A stretch of DNA of 64,000 nt from JAKPAM01 sp047601745 (lineage in GTDB: Bacteria > Pseudomonadota > Gammaproteobacteria > Burkholderiales > Burkholderiaceae_E), in the NCBI GenBank assembly GCA_047601745.1, contig JASGIS010000001.1, positions 1,674,001-1,738,000 on the forward strand, written 5' to 3'. How positions within the stretch are numbered: the first letter of the stretch is position 1; every line of letters begins with the position of its first letter. Shown piece after piece: positions 8,072-16,413 of this stretch. The notes below the pieces were generated by a model. The model was not told where the DNA came from, searched no databases, and worked only from the letters and a program-made list of their open reading frames with translations. The position numbers were made by a program, and so were the translations under genes.

Positions 8072-9742
8072 TCACGAGGCGGCTTCGTGCATGGACGGCG
8101 ACAGCTCGCGCCGGTACCGGTCCAGGCTGTCGTGCGCGCTTCGCAACGTCCGCTGCATGTCGGCCACCCGCACCTGCAGCCGGCTCACGGTCGCCTGGTG
8201 CGGCGCGATCAGCGGGGCGAGCCTCTGCAACGCATGCTGGATGCTCGCTTCGAGCGCCAGATAGCGCTGCTCGTGGCGGGACGCGTCGGTGCCCAGCCCG
8301 TCCAGGCGCCCCAGTGACACCGTGATCGGCGTCCGGTCCGTCGCGGGAGCGTCGAGGTCGCGCGGTTCGCCGAGGCGGCGCGAGTTGTCGAGGCGATCGA
8401 TGGTGTGCTGACCGACGGCATCGCCATCGACGCAGGCACGATCGATGGTGTCGCCGATCTGATAGTCCTGCGCCAGATGCTGGCGCAGCGCTTCGTTCAA
8501 CGCCTCGTCGAACGCCTGCGACACGCGGCGCTGCAGCGACCCGATATCCGGTTGATCGGCCCGTTCGTATTCGTCGAGCCACGGCGGCAGCTTTGGCACC
8601 AGCGCGCGCCAGACCGACTGCGCGATCACGGCGGGCAACTCGGCCAATCGCTGCTGCTCGTCCTCCAGCGTCGCCGCCAATTGCGCCAGCCGAGGCCCGG
8701 TCCCGTTTTCGAGCGAGCCGAGCACGTTCTCCCGCAGATGATGCAGTCGCACGGCCGCCGGCTTGCGCTGCTTGTAGGCCAGCGCCGGGCGGATCAGGTC
8801 CGTCAGCGCCGCGTACAGCCGCTCGAAGCCCGCGTCGGCCATCGCCGCGGCGGTCAGGCCTTGCTCGCGCGCGGCGGCGACCGAGATCGATACCGGCTCG
8901 CGCAGCAGCTCGGGATCGACGCCCATCCGCGACAGCCGGGCCCGCGCCCGCGCGCGCACGTCGTCTTCCTGCATCCGGCGGTTGGGCGCGGTCTTGTTGC
9001 GCAGGCACTTGCGGATGTCGCCGTCGATCTCGTCCTCTTCGATGACGTCGCTGCGCGTGACGACCGGCAGCAGCGGCTTGTCGCGACGCAGTTCGCGCGT
9101 GAGTTCGTCGAGTTCCTGGACCTGGCCGGGCGACGCCGAACTGGTCAGCCACAGCATGCCGTCGGCGCTGTCGGTGAAGCGGCGCGTCAGCGCGGCGTTC
9201 TCGTCGGTGACCGAATGCAGGCCCGGCGTATCGAGCAGTACCAGGCGTTCGTCGAGGATCACGCCCTGGAGCCGCGAGGTGGTCTCCGTCGCGCCCTCTT
9301 TCAGCAGGCCGCCGGCGGCGGCGATCGTGCCGCGGTCGATGACCCGCCCGCCCTCGACGCCGAACGAACGCGCCGAACCGCCGAGCATCGCGCATCGTTC
9401 GGCGATGAAATTGCACAGCGAACTCTTGCCGGCGTTCAGCTTGCCGAACACCAGCAGCATCGCACGGTCGTCGAAGCGGTCGGCGAGGGCCTGCGCCGGT
9501 CGCAGCTCGGCCCACTGCCGCGCCCAGGCCGCCCGGTCGGCCGCGATGCCATGCTCGATCGCCTCGATCCGTGCGGCGAGCGGGCCGCCCTCATGCAGGC
9601 CGGTCCGATCCGGTATGCCGGCGGTCAGGTCGCGTTGCAGCGCGGCCAGCCAGTCGTCCAGCCGCATCAGTTCGGACGAGACGTCGATCGTATCGATCGG
9701 CACCGCCCGCAGCGTCGCGAAGAACCTTCGTTCCTCAGTCAT
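8072..9742 (-). CDS. Dynamin-like large GTPase, second of a tandem pair
   Basis: A 556-residue GTPase with an N-terminal helical stretch, then the G domain: G1 GKLNAGKS (100-107), a G2 threonine in TETTS (152-156), G3 DTPG (171-174) and G4 TRSD (229-232). The remaining 300 residues are charged and mostly helical, including a KLPPWLDEYERADQPDIG segment, as in bacterial dynamin-like proteins that bind and remodel membranes. No clear transmembrane helix is present. Its start overlaps the end of the other GTPase gene by 8 bp, so the two are translationally coupled and probably act as a heteromeric pair, as known for several bacterial dynamins. Its role within a catechol operon is unknown. Confidence 0.82.
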   Translation of the reverse strand: MTEERRFFATLRAVPIDTIDVSSELMRLDDWLAALQRDLTAGIPDRTGLHEGGPLAARIEAIEHGIAADRAAWARQWAELRPAQALADRFDDRAMLLVFGKLNAGKSSLCNFIAERCAMLGGSARSFGVEGGRVIDRGTIAAAGGLLKEGATETTSRLQGVILDERLVLLDTPGLHSVTDENAALTRRFTDSADGMLWLTSSASPGQVQELDELTRELRRDKPLLPVVTRSDVIEEDEIDGDIRKCLRNKTAPNRRMQEDDVRARARARLSRMGVDPELLREPVSISVAAAREQGLTAAAMADAGFERLYAALTDLIRPALAYKQRKPAAVRLHHLRENVLGSLENGTGPRLAQLAATLEDEQQRLAELPAVIAQSVWRALVPKLPPWLDEYERADQPDIGSLQRRVSQAFDEALNEALRQHLAQDYQIGDTIDRACVDGDAVGQHTIDRLDNSRRLGEPRDLDAPATDRTPITVSLGRLDGLGTDASRHEQRYLALEASIQHALQRLAPLIAPHQATVSRLQVRVADMQRTLRSAHDSLDRYRRELSPSMHEAAS

Positions 9743-11021
9743 CGCGCCGTTCCGTTCGCGCGATCAGCGCCTGCACGGCCGACAACGCCTGGTCGGCGAC
9801 GGCGATGGCCGCGTCGTGGTCGGCGATCCGCTGCGCCAGCGCCCGGCGATCATCGGACTGCTCGAAATAGCGCGCGAACGCCGCCGCCAGTCCCTGCCGT
9901 CCGGCCGGCTCGCAAAAGAGGCGACGCAGGTCGTCGCGAAACTTCACCGAGACGCCGAGCACGGCGACGATCACGGTGTCCAGGCTCGCGACCCGGGTCC
10001 GCTGCGCGGCCGGCAGGCCGACGACGCCGTGGCCGGTCAGGACCGCGTTGATCGCGATGCACGCCCGCGAATAAGCGACCTGCAGCCGCGCGCGCTCGAG
10101 CTTGGCCGGCGTGATCCTGAAAAGGTTCTCGAAACTGTCCGGTTCCAGCGCGATGTCCGGCCCGGGCACGTCGACCACCACACGCAGCTCGCCGCCCACC
10201 TTGGTCAGCACGTCGTCCAGATCCCGATCGAAAGCCTGGCGCTGCGCCGCCTGTTGCTGCCGAAGCGCCGAGCGGGCCTGTTCCGATGCCGACAGGTTCC
10301 GGCGCAGTTCCGCCTGGAGCCCGGCGAGGAGCCGGCCCGCCTCGTGCCGTCGCGCCTGCGGAACGTCCGCCAGCGCGTCGGCCAGCGCCGCCCGCAGGCG
10401 CGGCATGCCGCTGCGTTCGAGCAGAAGCCGTTTGCCGCCGTCGACGCCCTGGCGATGGCGCGACGATGACACCGGGTAAGGCTCCCATCCCGGTGCCTGC
10501 GCGCCGATGGCGTCGATGACCTCGGCCAGCGTCGCGTCGTCCGGCAGTTGATCGATCTGCGTCAGCACCAGCAGCGTCCGGCGCCGGGTGTCGCGCGCGT
10601 CGTCGCGCAGCGCGTCGAGCAGGCGGCGTTCGTCGGCGTCGAGTTCGCCTTCGCGGGCCGCGTGCACGAACAGGCGGATGTCCGAACGGATCCACGCGGC
10701 CTGCTCGGCGAGATGATCGTCGTCACGGCCGACGTCGGCATCCAGCCCCGGCGAATCCAGCCAGCACGCGCCGTCGCCGTCATGGTCGGCGAGCGTCACG
10801 GTCTCGCGCCGGTCCGCGACCGAGAACACCGGACTGCCGATCAGCTCGTTCAGCAGGCGGCTCTTGCCGTGGTTGTACTTGCCGATGACCGTGACGGTCG
10901 GCGGCGGCGTCTGGTCGACGAGCACCCGCAGTCGCGCCAGGTCGCGGCCGCGTTCGGGCAGCGCGGCCAGGATCGCGAACTCGACCGCGGTCCACGAACG
11001 CTTGGGCGGTTCGGTGCGCAA
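9735..11021 (-). CDS. Dynamin-like large GTPase, first of a tandem pair, coupled to catA
   Basis: A 428-residue GTPase with G1 GKYNHGKS (47-54), G2 threonine within RRETVTL (71-77), G3 DSPG (89-92) and G4 TQID (154-157), followed by a long helical region rich in Arg, Ala and Gln. The best start is the TTG at 11021, one base after the catA stop; no ATG or GTG lies before the P-loop except one at about residue 33, too close to it. This spacing implies translation by ribosomes finishing catA. The protein is a dynamin-type NTPase by domain order rather than a ribosome-assembly GTPase, but the family assignment is by eye. Confidence 0.8.
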   Translation of the reverse strand: MRTEPPKRSWTAVEFAILAALPERGRDLARLRVLVDQTPPPTVTVIGKYNHGKSRLLNELIGSPVFSVADRRETVTLADHDGDGACWLDSPGLDADVGRDDDHLAEQAAWIRSDIRLFVHAAREGELDADERRLLDALRDDARDTRRRTLLVLTQIDQLPDDATLAEVIDAIGAQAPGWEPYPVSSSRHRQGVDGGKRLLLERSGMPRLRAALADALADVPQARRHEAGRLLAGLQAELRRNLSASEQARSALRQQQAAQRQAFDRDLDDVLTKVGGELRVVVDVPGPDIALEPDSFENLFRITPAKLERARLQVAYSRACIAINAVLTGHGVVGLPAAQRTRVASLDTVIVAVLGVSVKFRDDLRRLFCEPAGRQGLAAAFARYFEQSDDRRALAQRIADHDAAIAVADQALSAVQALIARTERRDD

Positions 11022-11022
11022 T

Positions 11023-11958
11023 TCAGGCCGCCAGACGGGGACGGTCGACGATCTGGTTGTCGACGCCGTCGACCAGCGCGCTCAGGTCGAAGTCGAACAC
11101 GATCTCGGCGAACGGCTCGGTCATGCCCTGCGCTTTCATGCTCGCCTCGTCGGTATGTTCGATCACCGGCGGCACCAGCCCCTCGCGCGTGGCGAACGCG
11201 AAGTCGTCGTAGACCAGCGGGTCGCCGTCGATGTTGATCTGCGTGGTCAGCTTGCGATGCCCGTCCGCCGTCACGAAGAAATGGATGTGGGCCGGGCGGT
11301 TGCCGTGACGTCCGAGCTGGTTCAGCAGCGCCTGCGTCGGTCCGTCGGGCGGACAGCCGTAGCCCTTGGGAATGATGCTGCGGAACTTGTAGCGGCCCTG
11401 CGCGTCGGCGATGATCGTGCGCCGCATGTTGAACGGCTTCTGCTCGCCGGTCGGGTCGAAGTGCGAGTAGAAGCCCTTGGTGTTGCAATGCCAGACCTCG
11501 ACCTTCGCGCCGGGTATCGGCCGGCCGTCGGCGCCGCGGACGGTGCCGTGCATGATCAGCGGATGGCCGTTGGTGTCGGTGCCGTCGTCCAGTCGCGCGA
11601 AGCCCTGCTCGACCGGCGCGCCGGACACGTACAGCGGGCCTTCGATCGTCCGCGGCGTCTTGGTCGCGATGCCCTGCTCAGCGTCCGCGGCATCCATCCG
11701 CATGTCCAGGTAGCGGTCGAAGCCCAGCCCCGGCGACAGCAGGCCCGCCTCGCCGCGCGTGCCGAGCGCGTTCAGGTAGGCGATGCCGGCCCAGAATTCG
11801 TCGGACGTGATGTCCAGGTCCTCGATCGTCTTGTACAGGTCCGAGATGATCCGATGCACGACCGCCTTGACCCGGGGGTTGCCGCCCTCGTTGGTCAGGC
11901 CGGCGGCGAGGCGAAGGAAGTCCTGCACGTCCTGCGTGGCGTAGATCTTTGTGTTCAT
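11023..11958 (-). CDS. catA: Catechol 1,2-dioxygenase
   Basis: The 311-residue enzyme opens catechol between the hydroxyls to cis,cis-muconate. All four non-haem Fe(III) ligands are visible at the numbering known from pseudomonads: Tyr164 (KGFYS), Tyr200 (PKGYG), His224 and His226 (RPAHIHF). The N-terminal helical dimerisation domain with the phospholipid-binding groove is present (residues 1-100). The start ATG at 11958 has a GGAGAC upstream; the frame stays open far upstream through the catB region, but that extension is out of frame with catB and has no support. It lies 59 bp after catB and 1 nt before the GTPase gene, in an operon probably induced by muconate through the divergent LysR regulator. 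Confidence 0.95.
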   Translation of the reverse strand: MNTKIYATQDVQDFLRLAAGLTNEGGNPRVKAVVHRIISDLYKTIEDLDITSDEFWAGIAYLNALGTRGEAGLLSPGLGFDRYLDMRMDAADAEQGIATKTPRTIEGPLYVSGAPVEQGFARLDDGTDTNGHPLIMHGTVRGADGRPIPGAKVEVWHCNTKGFYSHFDPTGEQKPFNMRRTIIADAQGRYKFRSIIPKGYGCPPDGPTQALLNQLGRHGNRPAHIHFFVTADGHRKLTTQINIDGDPLVYDDFAFATREGLVPPVIEHTDEASMKAQGMTEPFAEIVFDFDLSALVDGVDNQIVDRPRLAA

Positions 11959-12017
11959 GACATGTCTCCGGTAGAGCTTGTTGTAATGCGTCGACGAATA
12001 TCGTGGTGTCGGCGGGT

Positions 12018-13190
12018 TCAGGGAACGGCGACCTGGATCGGACGATGCGCGCGGCTGAAGCGCCGGACGCGATCCGGATCCAGTTCGATGCCCAGGCCGG
12101 GAGCCGAGGGCAGGCTCAGGTGGAAATCCCGGTAGGCGAGCGGCGTCGCCAGGATCTCCTCGGTCAGCAGCAGCGGGCCGAACAGCTCGGTTCCCCACTG
12201 CAGCGCGTCGAAGGTGGCGAAGACCTGCGCCGACGCGATCGTGCCGATCGCGCCTTCGAGCATCGTGCCGCCGTACAGTTCGATGCCGGCGGCGTCGGCG
12301 ATCGCCGCCACGTGCTGCGCGGCCCGCAGTCCGCCGGACTGCTCGATCTTGATCGCGAACACGTCGGCGCCGGCGTCGCGCGCGATCGCGAAGGCCGAGG
12401 CCGGGCCGGTCAGCGATTCGTCGGCCATCACCGCGATCGGAAACCGGCCTTTCAGGCGCGCCAGCGCGTCGGCGGACGCCACCGGCTGCTCGACGAGATC
12501 GCAACCGGCATCGACGAGGCCGGCCAGGCCCTTGCGGGCGTCCAGTTCGCTCCAGGCCATGTTGACGTCGACCCGCACCGACGCGCGCGAGCCCAGCGCC
12601 CGCTTGATCGCGGCGACGTGGGCGACGTCGTCGGCCACCGCGCGGCGCCCGATCTTCAGCTTGAAGATGTCGTGCCGCCGCTGCGCCAGCATCCGCTCGG
12701 CCTCGTCGATGTCGCGCGCGGTATCGCCGGAGGCCAGCGTCCACGCGATCGGCAGGCTGTCGCGCTGCCGGCCGCCGAGCAGTTCGGACACCGGCAGCCC
12801 CAGGCGCTTGCCGAGTCCGTCGTACAGCGCCGTCTCGACCGCGCACTTGGCGAAGCGATTGTCGCGGATCGCCTTGTTCAGGCGTGCCATCAGCGCCGGC
12901 ACCGCGTTCGCGTCGGCGCCGACGAGCAACGGTGCGAAATACGTGTCGACGGCGAGCTTCATGCCCTCGGGCGACTCGGCGCCATAAGCGAGCCCGCCGA
13001 TCGTCGTGCCTTCGCCGATGCCTTCGGTGCCGTCCGAAAAACGGATCCGGACCAGCATCAGCGTTTGGCCGTGCATCGTCGCCATCGACAATTGGTGCGG
13101 GCGGATCGTCGGCAGATCCAGCAACAGCGTCTCGATCCGTTCGATCGTCGCGCGGGCCGGGCGCGGTGCAAGGGGGGCGTTTGTCGTCAT
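12018..13190 (-). CDS. catB: Muconate cycloisomerase
   Basis: A 390-residue enolase-superfamily enzyme that cyclises cis,cis-muconate to (+)-muconolactone. Visible residues are the KLKIG motif with Lys177/Lys179 as base, metal ligands Asp208 (VDVN), Glu234 (EQP) and Asp257 (ADES), and Lys281 on the other face. The ATG at 13190 starts MTTNAPLAPR; an upstream ATG at 13283 would run through the operator region and is rejected. The ribosome binding site is weak. It is the first gene of the catechol operon and is divergent from the LysR gene, with an ATAC-N7-GTAT box 58-72 bp upstream of its start. Confidence 0.93.
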   Translation of the reverse strand: MTTNAPLAPRPARATIERIETLLLDLPTIRPHQLSMATMHGQTLMLVRIRFSDGTEGIGEGTTIGGLAYGAESPEGMKLAVDTYFAPLLVGADANAVPALMARLNKAIRDNRFAKCAVETALYDGLGKRLGLPVSELLGGRQRDSLPIAWTLASGDTARDIDEAERMLAQRRHDIFKLKIGRRAVADDVAHVAAIKRALGSRASVRVDVNMAWSELDARKGLAGLVDAGCDLVEQPVASADALARLKGRFPIAVMADESLTGPASAFAIARDAGADVFAIKIEQSGGLRAAQHVAAIADAAGIELYGGTMLEGAIGTIASAQVFATFDALQWGTELFGPLLLTEEILATPLAYRDFHLSLPSAPGLGIELDPDRVRRFSRAHRPIQVAVP

Positions 13191-13247
13191 GCCCCGATTG
13201 AAGCGCGTTGGGCTTGCTGAAAGCCAACACCGTTTGGATCTCGTTCG

Positions 13248-13262
13248 ATACCTGAAAGGTAT
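13248..13262. promoter_or_regulatory. BenM/CatM/CatR-type LysR operator (ATAC-N7-GTAT)
   Basis: A perfect ATAC-N7-GTAT element whose spacer extends the symmetry (ATACCT-GAA-AGGTAT) lies between the divergent catB and LysR genes. This is the recognition site described for BenM and CatM and for related muconate-responsive regulators. Its position about 60-70 bp before catB suits activation of the cat operon and autorepression of the regulator. Confidence 0.75.
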
Positions 13263-13395
13263 GATTGGCGAGATTTCGACCATGAATCAGCGACTTGCGT
13301 CGCGAGTATGACCAGAGCCATGGTTTACCCCGATGCCTGCTTCGAGCACCGAAGCGAGCGTCGCCCCGGATCGCCCCCTACCGACGGAACGGCCG

Positions 13396-14442
13396 ATGGA
13401 ACTGCGCCAGCTTCGTTACTTCGTCGCGGTCGCCGAGACCCGCAACTTCACCCGGGCCGCCGAGCAACTGCACATCGCCCAGCCGCCGCTGAGCCGGCAG
13501 ATCCAGATGCTCGAGGCCGAACTCGGCGTGCAGCTCCTGCTGCGCGACAGCCGGCCGGTGCAGTTGACCGACGTCGGCAGGCTGTTCTACGAACAGGCGC
13601 TGCAGGTGCTGGCGCGCGTCGAATCGATGAAGGTCGCCACCCAGCAGTACGGACGCCACCGCAAGCGCAGCGTGTCGATCGGCTTCGTGCCGTCGGCGCT
13701 CTACGGCGGGCTGCCGATCCTGATCCGCCGGTTGCGCCAACGCTTTCCGGACGGCGACATCCAGTTGCTGGAGATGGCGACCTCGCTGCTGCAGGTCGGC
13801 GCGTTGCTGGCGGGCCGCATCGACGTCGGTGTGGGCCGCATCCGCGGCGCCGACGAGTCGGTCGCGCGCATCGTGCTCGGCGAGGAGCGGCTCGTGCTGG
13901 CCGCGCCGCCCGATCACGCGCTGCCGGTCTTGGGGCCGGGCTCGACGGCATCGTCTGTCTCACCTGTCTTGCCTGTCTCGCCTGTCTTGCCTGTGCCGCC
14001 AGTGTCACCGGCGTCACCGGTGCCGCCAGTGCCGCCGGCGTCACCGGTGTCGTCAGTGGCGCCGGGAGGCTCGTCGGGCAAGGTGTCGCTGTCGGTCATC
14101 GACGGGCAGCGGCTGATCGTCTATCCGAAGGAGCCGCGCCCCAGCTTCGCCGACCACGTGCTGGGCCTGCTGCGAGACGATTCGATCCGTCCGCGCGAGA
14201 TCATCGAGGTGCGCGAACTGCAGACGGCGCTTGGCCTGGTCGCCGCCGAGTCCGGCCTGTGCCTGATCCCGTCGCCGGCGCGGATCCGCACCGACGTGGC
14301 CTACCACGAGATCGCGCACGAACGCGCGACCTCGCCGATCATCCTGATGCACCGGCACGGCGATACCTCGTGGTATATCGAGCCGATCCGGCAACTGGGC
14401 CGCGAGGTCTATGGGACCGGTCAGACCGCCAGCGCCGGATAG
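13396..14442 (+). CDS. catR: LysR-family regulator, CatR/BenM-like, with a Pro-Ser-Val repeat insert
   Basis: From the ATG at 13396 the protein begins MELRQLRYFVAVAETRNFTRAAEQLHIAQPPLSRQIQ, the standard LysR winged helix; in-frame ATGs at 13333 and further upstream would add a disordered tail and lack a clear ribosome site. The effector domain follows, divided between residues about 185 and 225 by a run of SPV, LPV, PPV and SPA units absent from ordinary LysR proteins. It then resumes with the second half of the domain. Divergence from catB and the intervening ATAC-N7-GTAT box argue that it controls the catechol operon in response to cis,cis-muconate. Its last 22 bp overlap the convergent oxidoreductase gene. 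Confidence 0.85.
   Translation: MELRQLRYFVAVAETRNFTRAAEQLHIAQPPLSRQIQMLEAELGVQLLLRDSRPVQLTDVGRLFYEQALQVLARVESMKVATQQYGRHRKRSVSIGFVPSALYGGLPILIRRLRQRFPDGDIQLLEMATSLLQVGALLAGRIDVGVGRIRGADESVARIVLGEERLVLAAPPDHALPVLGPGSTASSVSPVLPVSPVLPVPPVSPASPVPPVPPASPVSSVAPGGSSGKVSLSVIDGQRLIVYPKEPRPSFADHVLGLLRDDSIRPREIIEVRELQTALGLVAAESGLCLIPSPARIRTDVAYHEIAHERATSPIILMHRHGDTSWYIEPIRQLGREVYGTGQTASAG
13947..14067. repeat. Degenerate 9/18-bp tandem repeat inside the LysR gene
   Basis: Roughly 120 bp of alternating CCTGTCTTG, CCTGTCTCG, CCGCCAGTG and TCACCGGCG-type 9-mers. The length is a multiple of three, and in frame it encodes a Pro/Ser/Val-rich linker within the effector domain, so expansion has not broken the gene. 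Confidence 0.75.
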
Positions 14443-15536
14443 TCGGTATAGCCTTCCTCGCCCTGCGTGTAGAACGTCGGCCGGTGGTACGGCGTGAACT
14501 CGGCGCCCTGGCGGATGCGCGCCGGCAGGTCGGGGTTCGAGATGAAGTAGCGGCCGAACGCGATCGCGTCGGCGTGGCCCTCGGCGACCATGTTGGCCGC
14601 GGTGTCGGCCTTGAAGTTGCCGGCGGCGATCAGCGGGCCGCGCCAGTCGCGCCGGTACATGACCGCGGCCGACGGCACGTTCTGGTGATCGACTTCGCGC
14701 TGGCCGGCGCCGCTGGCGCGCGGTTCGATCAGGTGCAGGTAGGCCAGGCCCAGCGGATCGAGCGCGCGGATCACCTCGCGGTACAGCGGTTCGGGATCGT
14801 CGTCGCCGCTGCCGTTGGCGACGCCGAACGGCGACAGCCGCACGCCGACGCGATCGGGGCCGGCGACGGCGGCCGCGGCCCGGGTCACGTCCAGCAGCAG
14901 CCGCATGCGGTTCTCGACCGAGCCGCCCCAGGCGTCGGTGCGCCGGTTCGAGCGTGCCTGCAGGAACTGTTCGAGCAGGTAGCCGTTGGCGCCGTGGATC
15001 TCGACGCCGTCGAAGCCGGCACGCATCGCGTTGCGCGTGGCCTGCGCGTAGGCCTCGACGAACGAGGGGATCGCGTCGGTCGGGATCTCGCGCGGCGTCT
15101 CATAAGGGACGAGCTGGCCGTCGGCGGTGCGGGCCTTGCCTTCGATCGCGATCGGCGACGGCGCGAACGGCGGCAGGCCGTCGGGCTGGAACGACGAGTG
15201 CGACAGCCGGCCGACGTGCCACAACTGCAGGAACACGTAGCCGCCCTTGTCGTGGATCGCGTTGACGACGCCGGCCCAGCCGGCGACCTGCTCGTCGTCA
15301 TGGCAGCCGGGCGTGCTCGGCGCCGGCCGGCCGCCGGGCAGCACCTGCGAGGCCTCGGCGATGATCAGCCCGCCCTGGGTCGCACGCTGACCGTAGTAGC
15401 GGGCGTTCATCTCGTTGGGCACGCAGCCGGGGACCGTCGCGCGCATGCGCGTCAGCGGCGCCATCACGACGCGGTGCGCCAGCGTCAGCGGGCCGACGCG
15501 CAACGGTTGGAACAGCGGGGCGGTGTCGATGCTCAT
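14421..15536 (-). CDS. Old yellow enzyme-family alkene reductase (NemA/xenobiotic reductase)
   Basis: A 371-residue FMN-dependent TIM-barrel reductase. Conserved marks are MAPLTRMRA near residue 25, QLWHVGRLSH around 104-113, EIHGANGYLLEQFLQARSNRR with the substrate-binding His/Asn pair, and the SVENRMRLLLDVTRA helix. Such enzymes reduce activated C=C bonds (enals, enones, nitroalkenes, maleimides) and some nitrate esters using NAD(P)H. It starts MSIDTAPLFQPLRVG. The stop lies inside the convergent LysR gene. Thioredoxin 2 is encoded upstream on the same strand, 124 bp away. A link to electrophile stress is possible but not shown. Confidence 0.9.
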   Translation of the reverse strand: MSIDTAPLFQPLRVGPLTLAHRVVMAPLTRMRATVPGCVPNEMNARYYGQRATQGGLIIAEASQVLPGGRPAPSTPGCHDDEQVAGWAGVVNAIHDKGGYVFLQLWHVGRLSHSSFQPDGLPPFAPSPIAIEGKARTADGQLVPYETPREIPTDAIPSFVEAYAQATRNAMRAGFDGVEIHGANGYLLEQFLQARSNRRTDAWGGSVENRMRLLLDVTRAAAAVAGPDRVGVRLSPFGVANGSGDDDPEPLYREVIRALDPLGLAYLHLIEPRASGAGQREVDHQNVPSAAVMYRRDWRGPLIAAGNFKADTAANMVAEGHADAIAFGRYFISNPDLPARIRQGAEFTPYHRPTFYTQGEEGYTDYPALAV

Positions 15537-15660
15537 CGCGGGTGTCTTCCTCGGGCCTCGGGTTGGCGGATGGGTTCGATCGGTGATGACCGGCGCAGGG
15601 CGGCACGGCCCGCGCCGGTGGTCCGGCCGAAGAGCTTACCCGATGGGCCCGAAGGTCCGT

Positions 15661-16083
15661 TCAGCGCAACTGCTGCCGCACCCAGGACTGCAGTTGCGCC
15701 GCCGGCATCGCGCCGCTGACGCGGGCGATCTCGCGGCCCTGCCGCGCCAGCACCATCGTCGGAATGCTGCGGATCCGCCACCGCGCGGCCGATTGCGGCG
15801 CGGCCTCGGTGTCGACCTTGGCAAAGCGAACCTCGGACATCTGCGCGGCGGCCTGCGCGAAATGCGGCGCCATCGCCTTGCACGGTCCGCACCATTCGGC
15901 CCAGAAGTCGATCAGCACCAGCAGTTCGGTGCCGGCGAGGAAGCGGTCCAGCGATGCGTCGTCCAATGCGACGGGTTTCGGATCCATCAGCGCGGCCCGG
16001 CAGCGGCCGCAGACCGGTTCGTCGCGCAACCGTTCATCGGGCACGCGGTTCTTCGCGCCACAGGCGGGGCAGACCAGTTGCAT
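15661..16083 (-). CDS. trxC: Thioredoxin 2 (zinc-containing thioredoxin)
   Basis: At 140 residues this is TrxC rather than TrxA: it has an N-terminal zinc module with two CxxC pairs (Cys5/Cys8 and Cys25/Cys28), followed by a thioredoxin fold with the active site WCGPC (64-68) and the cis-proline loop IRSIPTMV. It reduces protein disulfides in the cytoplasm and in many proteobacteria is part of the peroxide response. The start gives MQLVCPACGAKNRVP, the typical TrxC N-terminus. Upstream on its strand lies the region with a 7-bp tandem repeat; no OxyR site was recognised. Confidence 0.92.
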   Translation of the reverse strand: MQLVCPACGAKNRVPDERLRDEPVCGRCRAALMDPKPVALDDASLDRFLAGTELLVLIDFWAEWCGPCKAMAPHFAQAAAQMSEVRFAKVDTEAAPQSAARWRIRSIPTMVLARQGREIARVSGAMPAAQLQSWVRQQLR

Positions 16084-16413
16084 CGAGCGCTCCTCGTCGG
16101 GATGGGCGTCAGGCCGGGATGTCCGTCAGATGAGGTCGATGGCCGGGTTCGTCAAGGCGGCCGCCGCTCCGTTCGCATCGGGACCGCCGCGACGCTAGTG
16201 GATAGCAGACGGCAGACGGCAGACGGCAGAGGGCAGAGGGCAGAGGGCAGAGGCACCAGCGGAAATCGGTCCTCACCTGGTCGGCGGGACGGTGCGGCCG
16301 GCATCGTCCTACAGCCGGCAACGGCGCTCGGAGACTGCCGAGCGGTGCCGGGCTGTCCGACACTCGGATCATCGACCCATGACGGGCGCGACCGACGCAA
16401 AGGAGGATCGATC
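16084..16413. other. 330-bp divergent intergenic region with a heptad repeat
   Basis: Between trxC and the small basic protein gene there is no recognisable coding sequence. The only distinct structure is the seven-unit 7-bp tandem repeat at 16204-16252. The right edge carries the AGGAGG ribosome site of the next gene at about 16401-16406. Confidence 0.6.
16204..16252. repeat. 7-bp tandem repeat, seven units
   Basis: Seven consecutive heptamers of the form GGCAGAC (first three) and GGCAGAG (last four); the first unit differs by one base. The switch from C to G at the last position between the third and fourth units suggests expansion from two neighbouring variants. Repeats of this kind recur in unrelated bacterial genomes between genes and have no established function. 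Confidence 0.9.

Noticed and set aside
11023..13230. A 735-codon minus-strand frame covering both catA and the catB region
   Set aside because: Only the last 311 codons are catA. The upstream part is Arg/Gly-rich out-of-frame reading of catB, while the catB frame itself matches the enolase family throughout and catA has its own ATG and GGAGAC.
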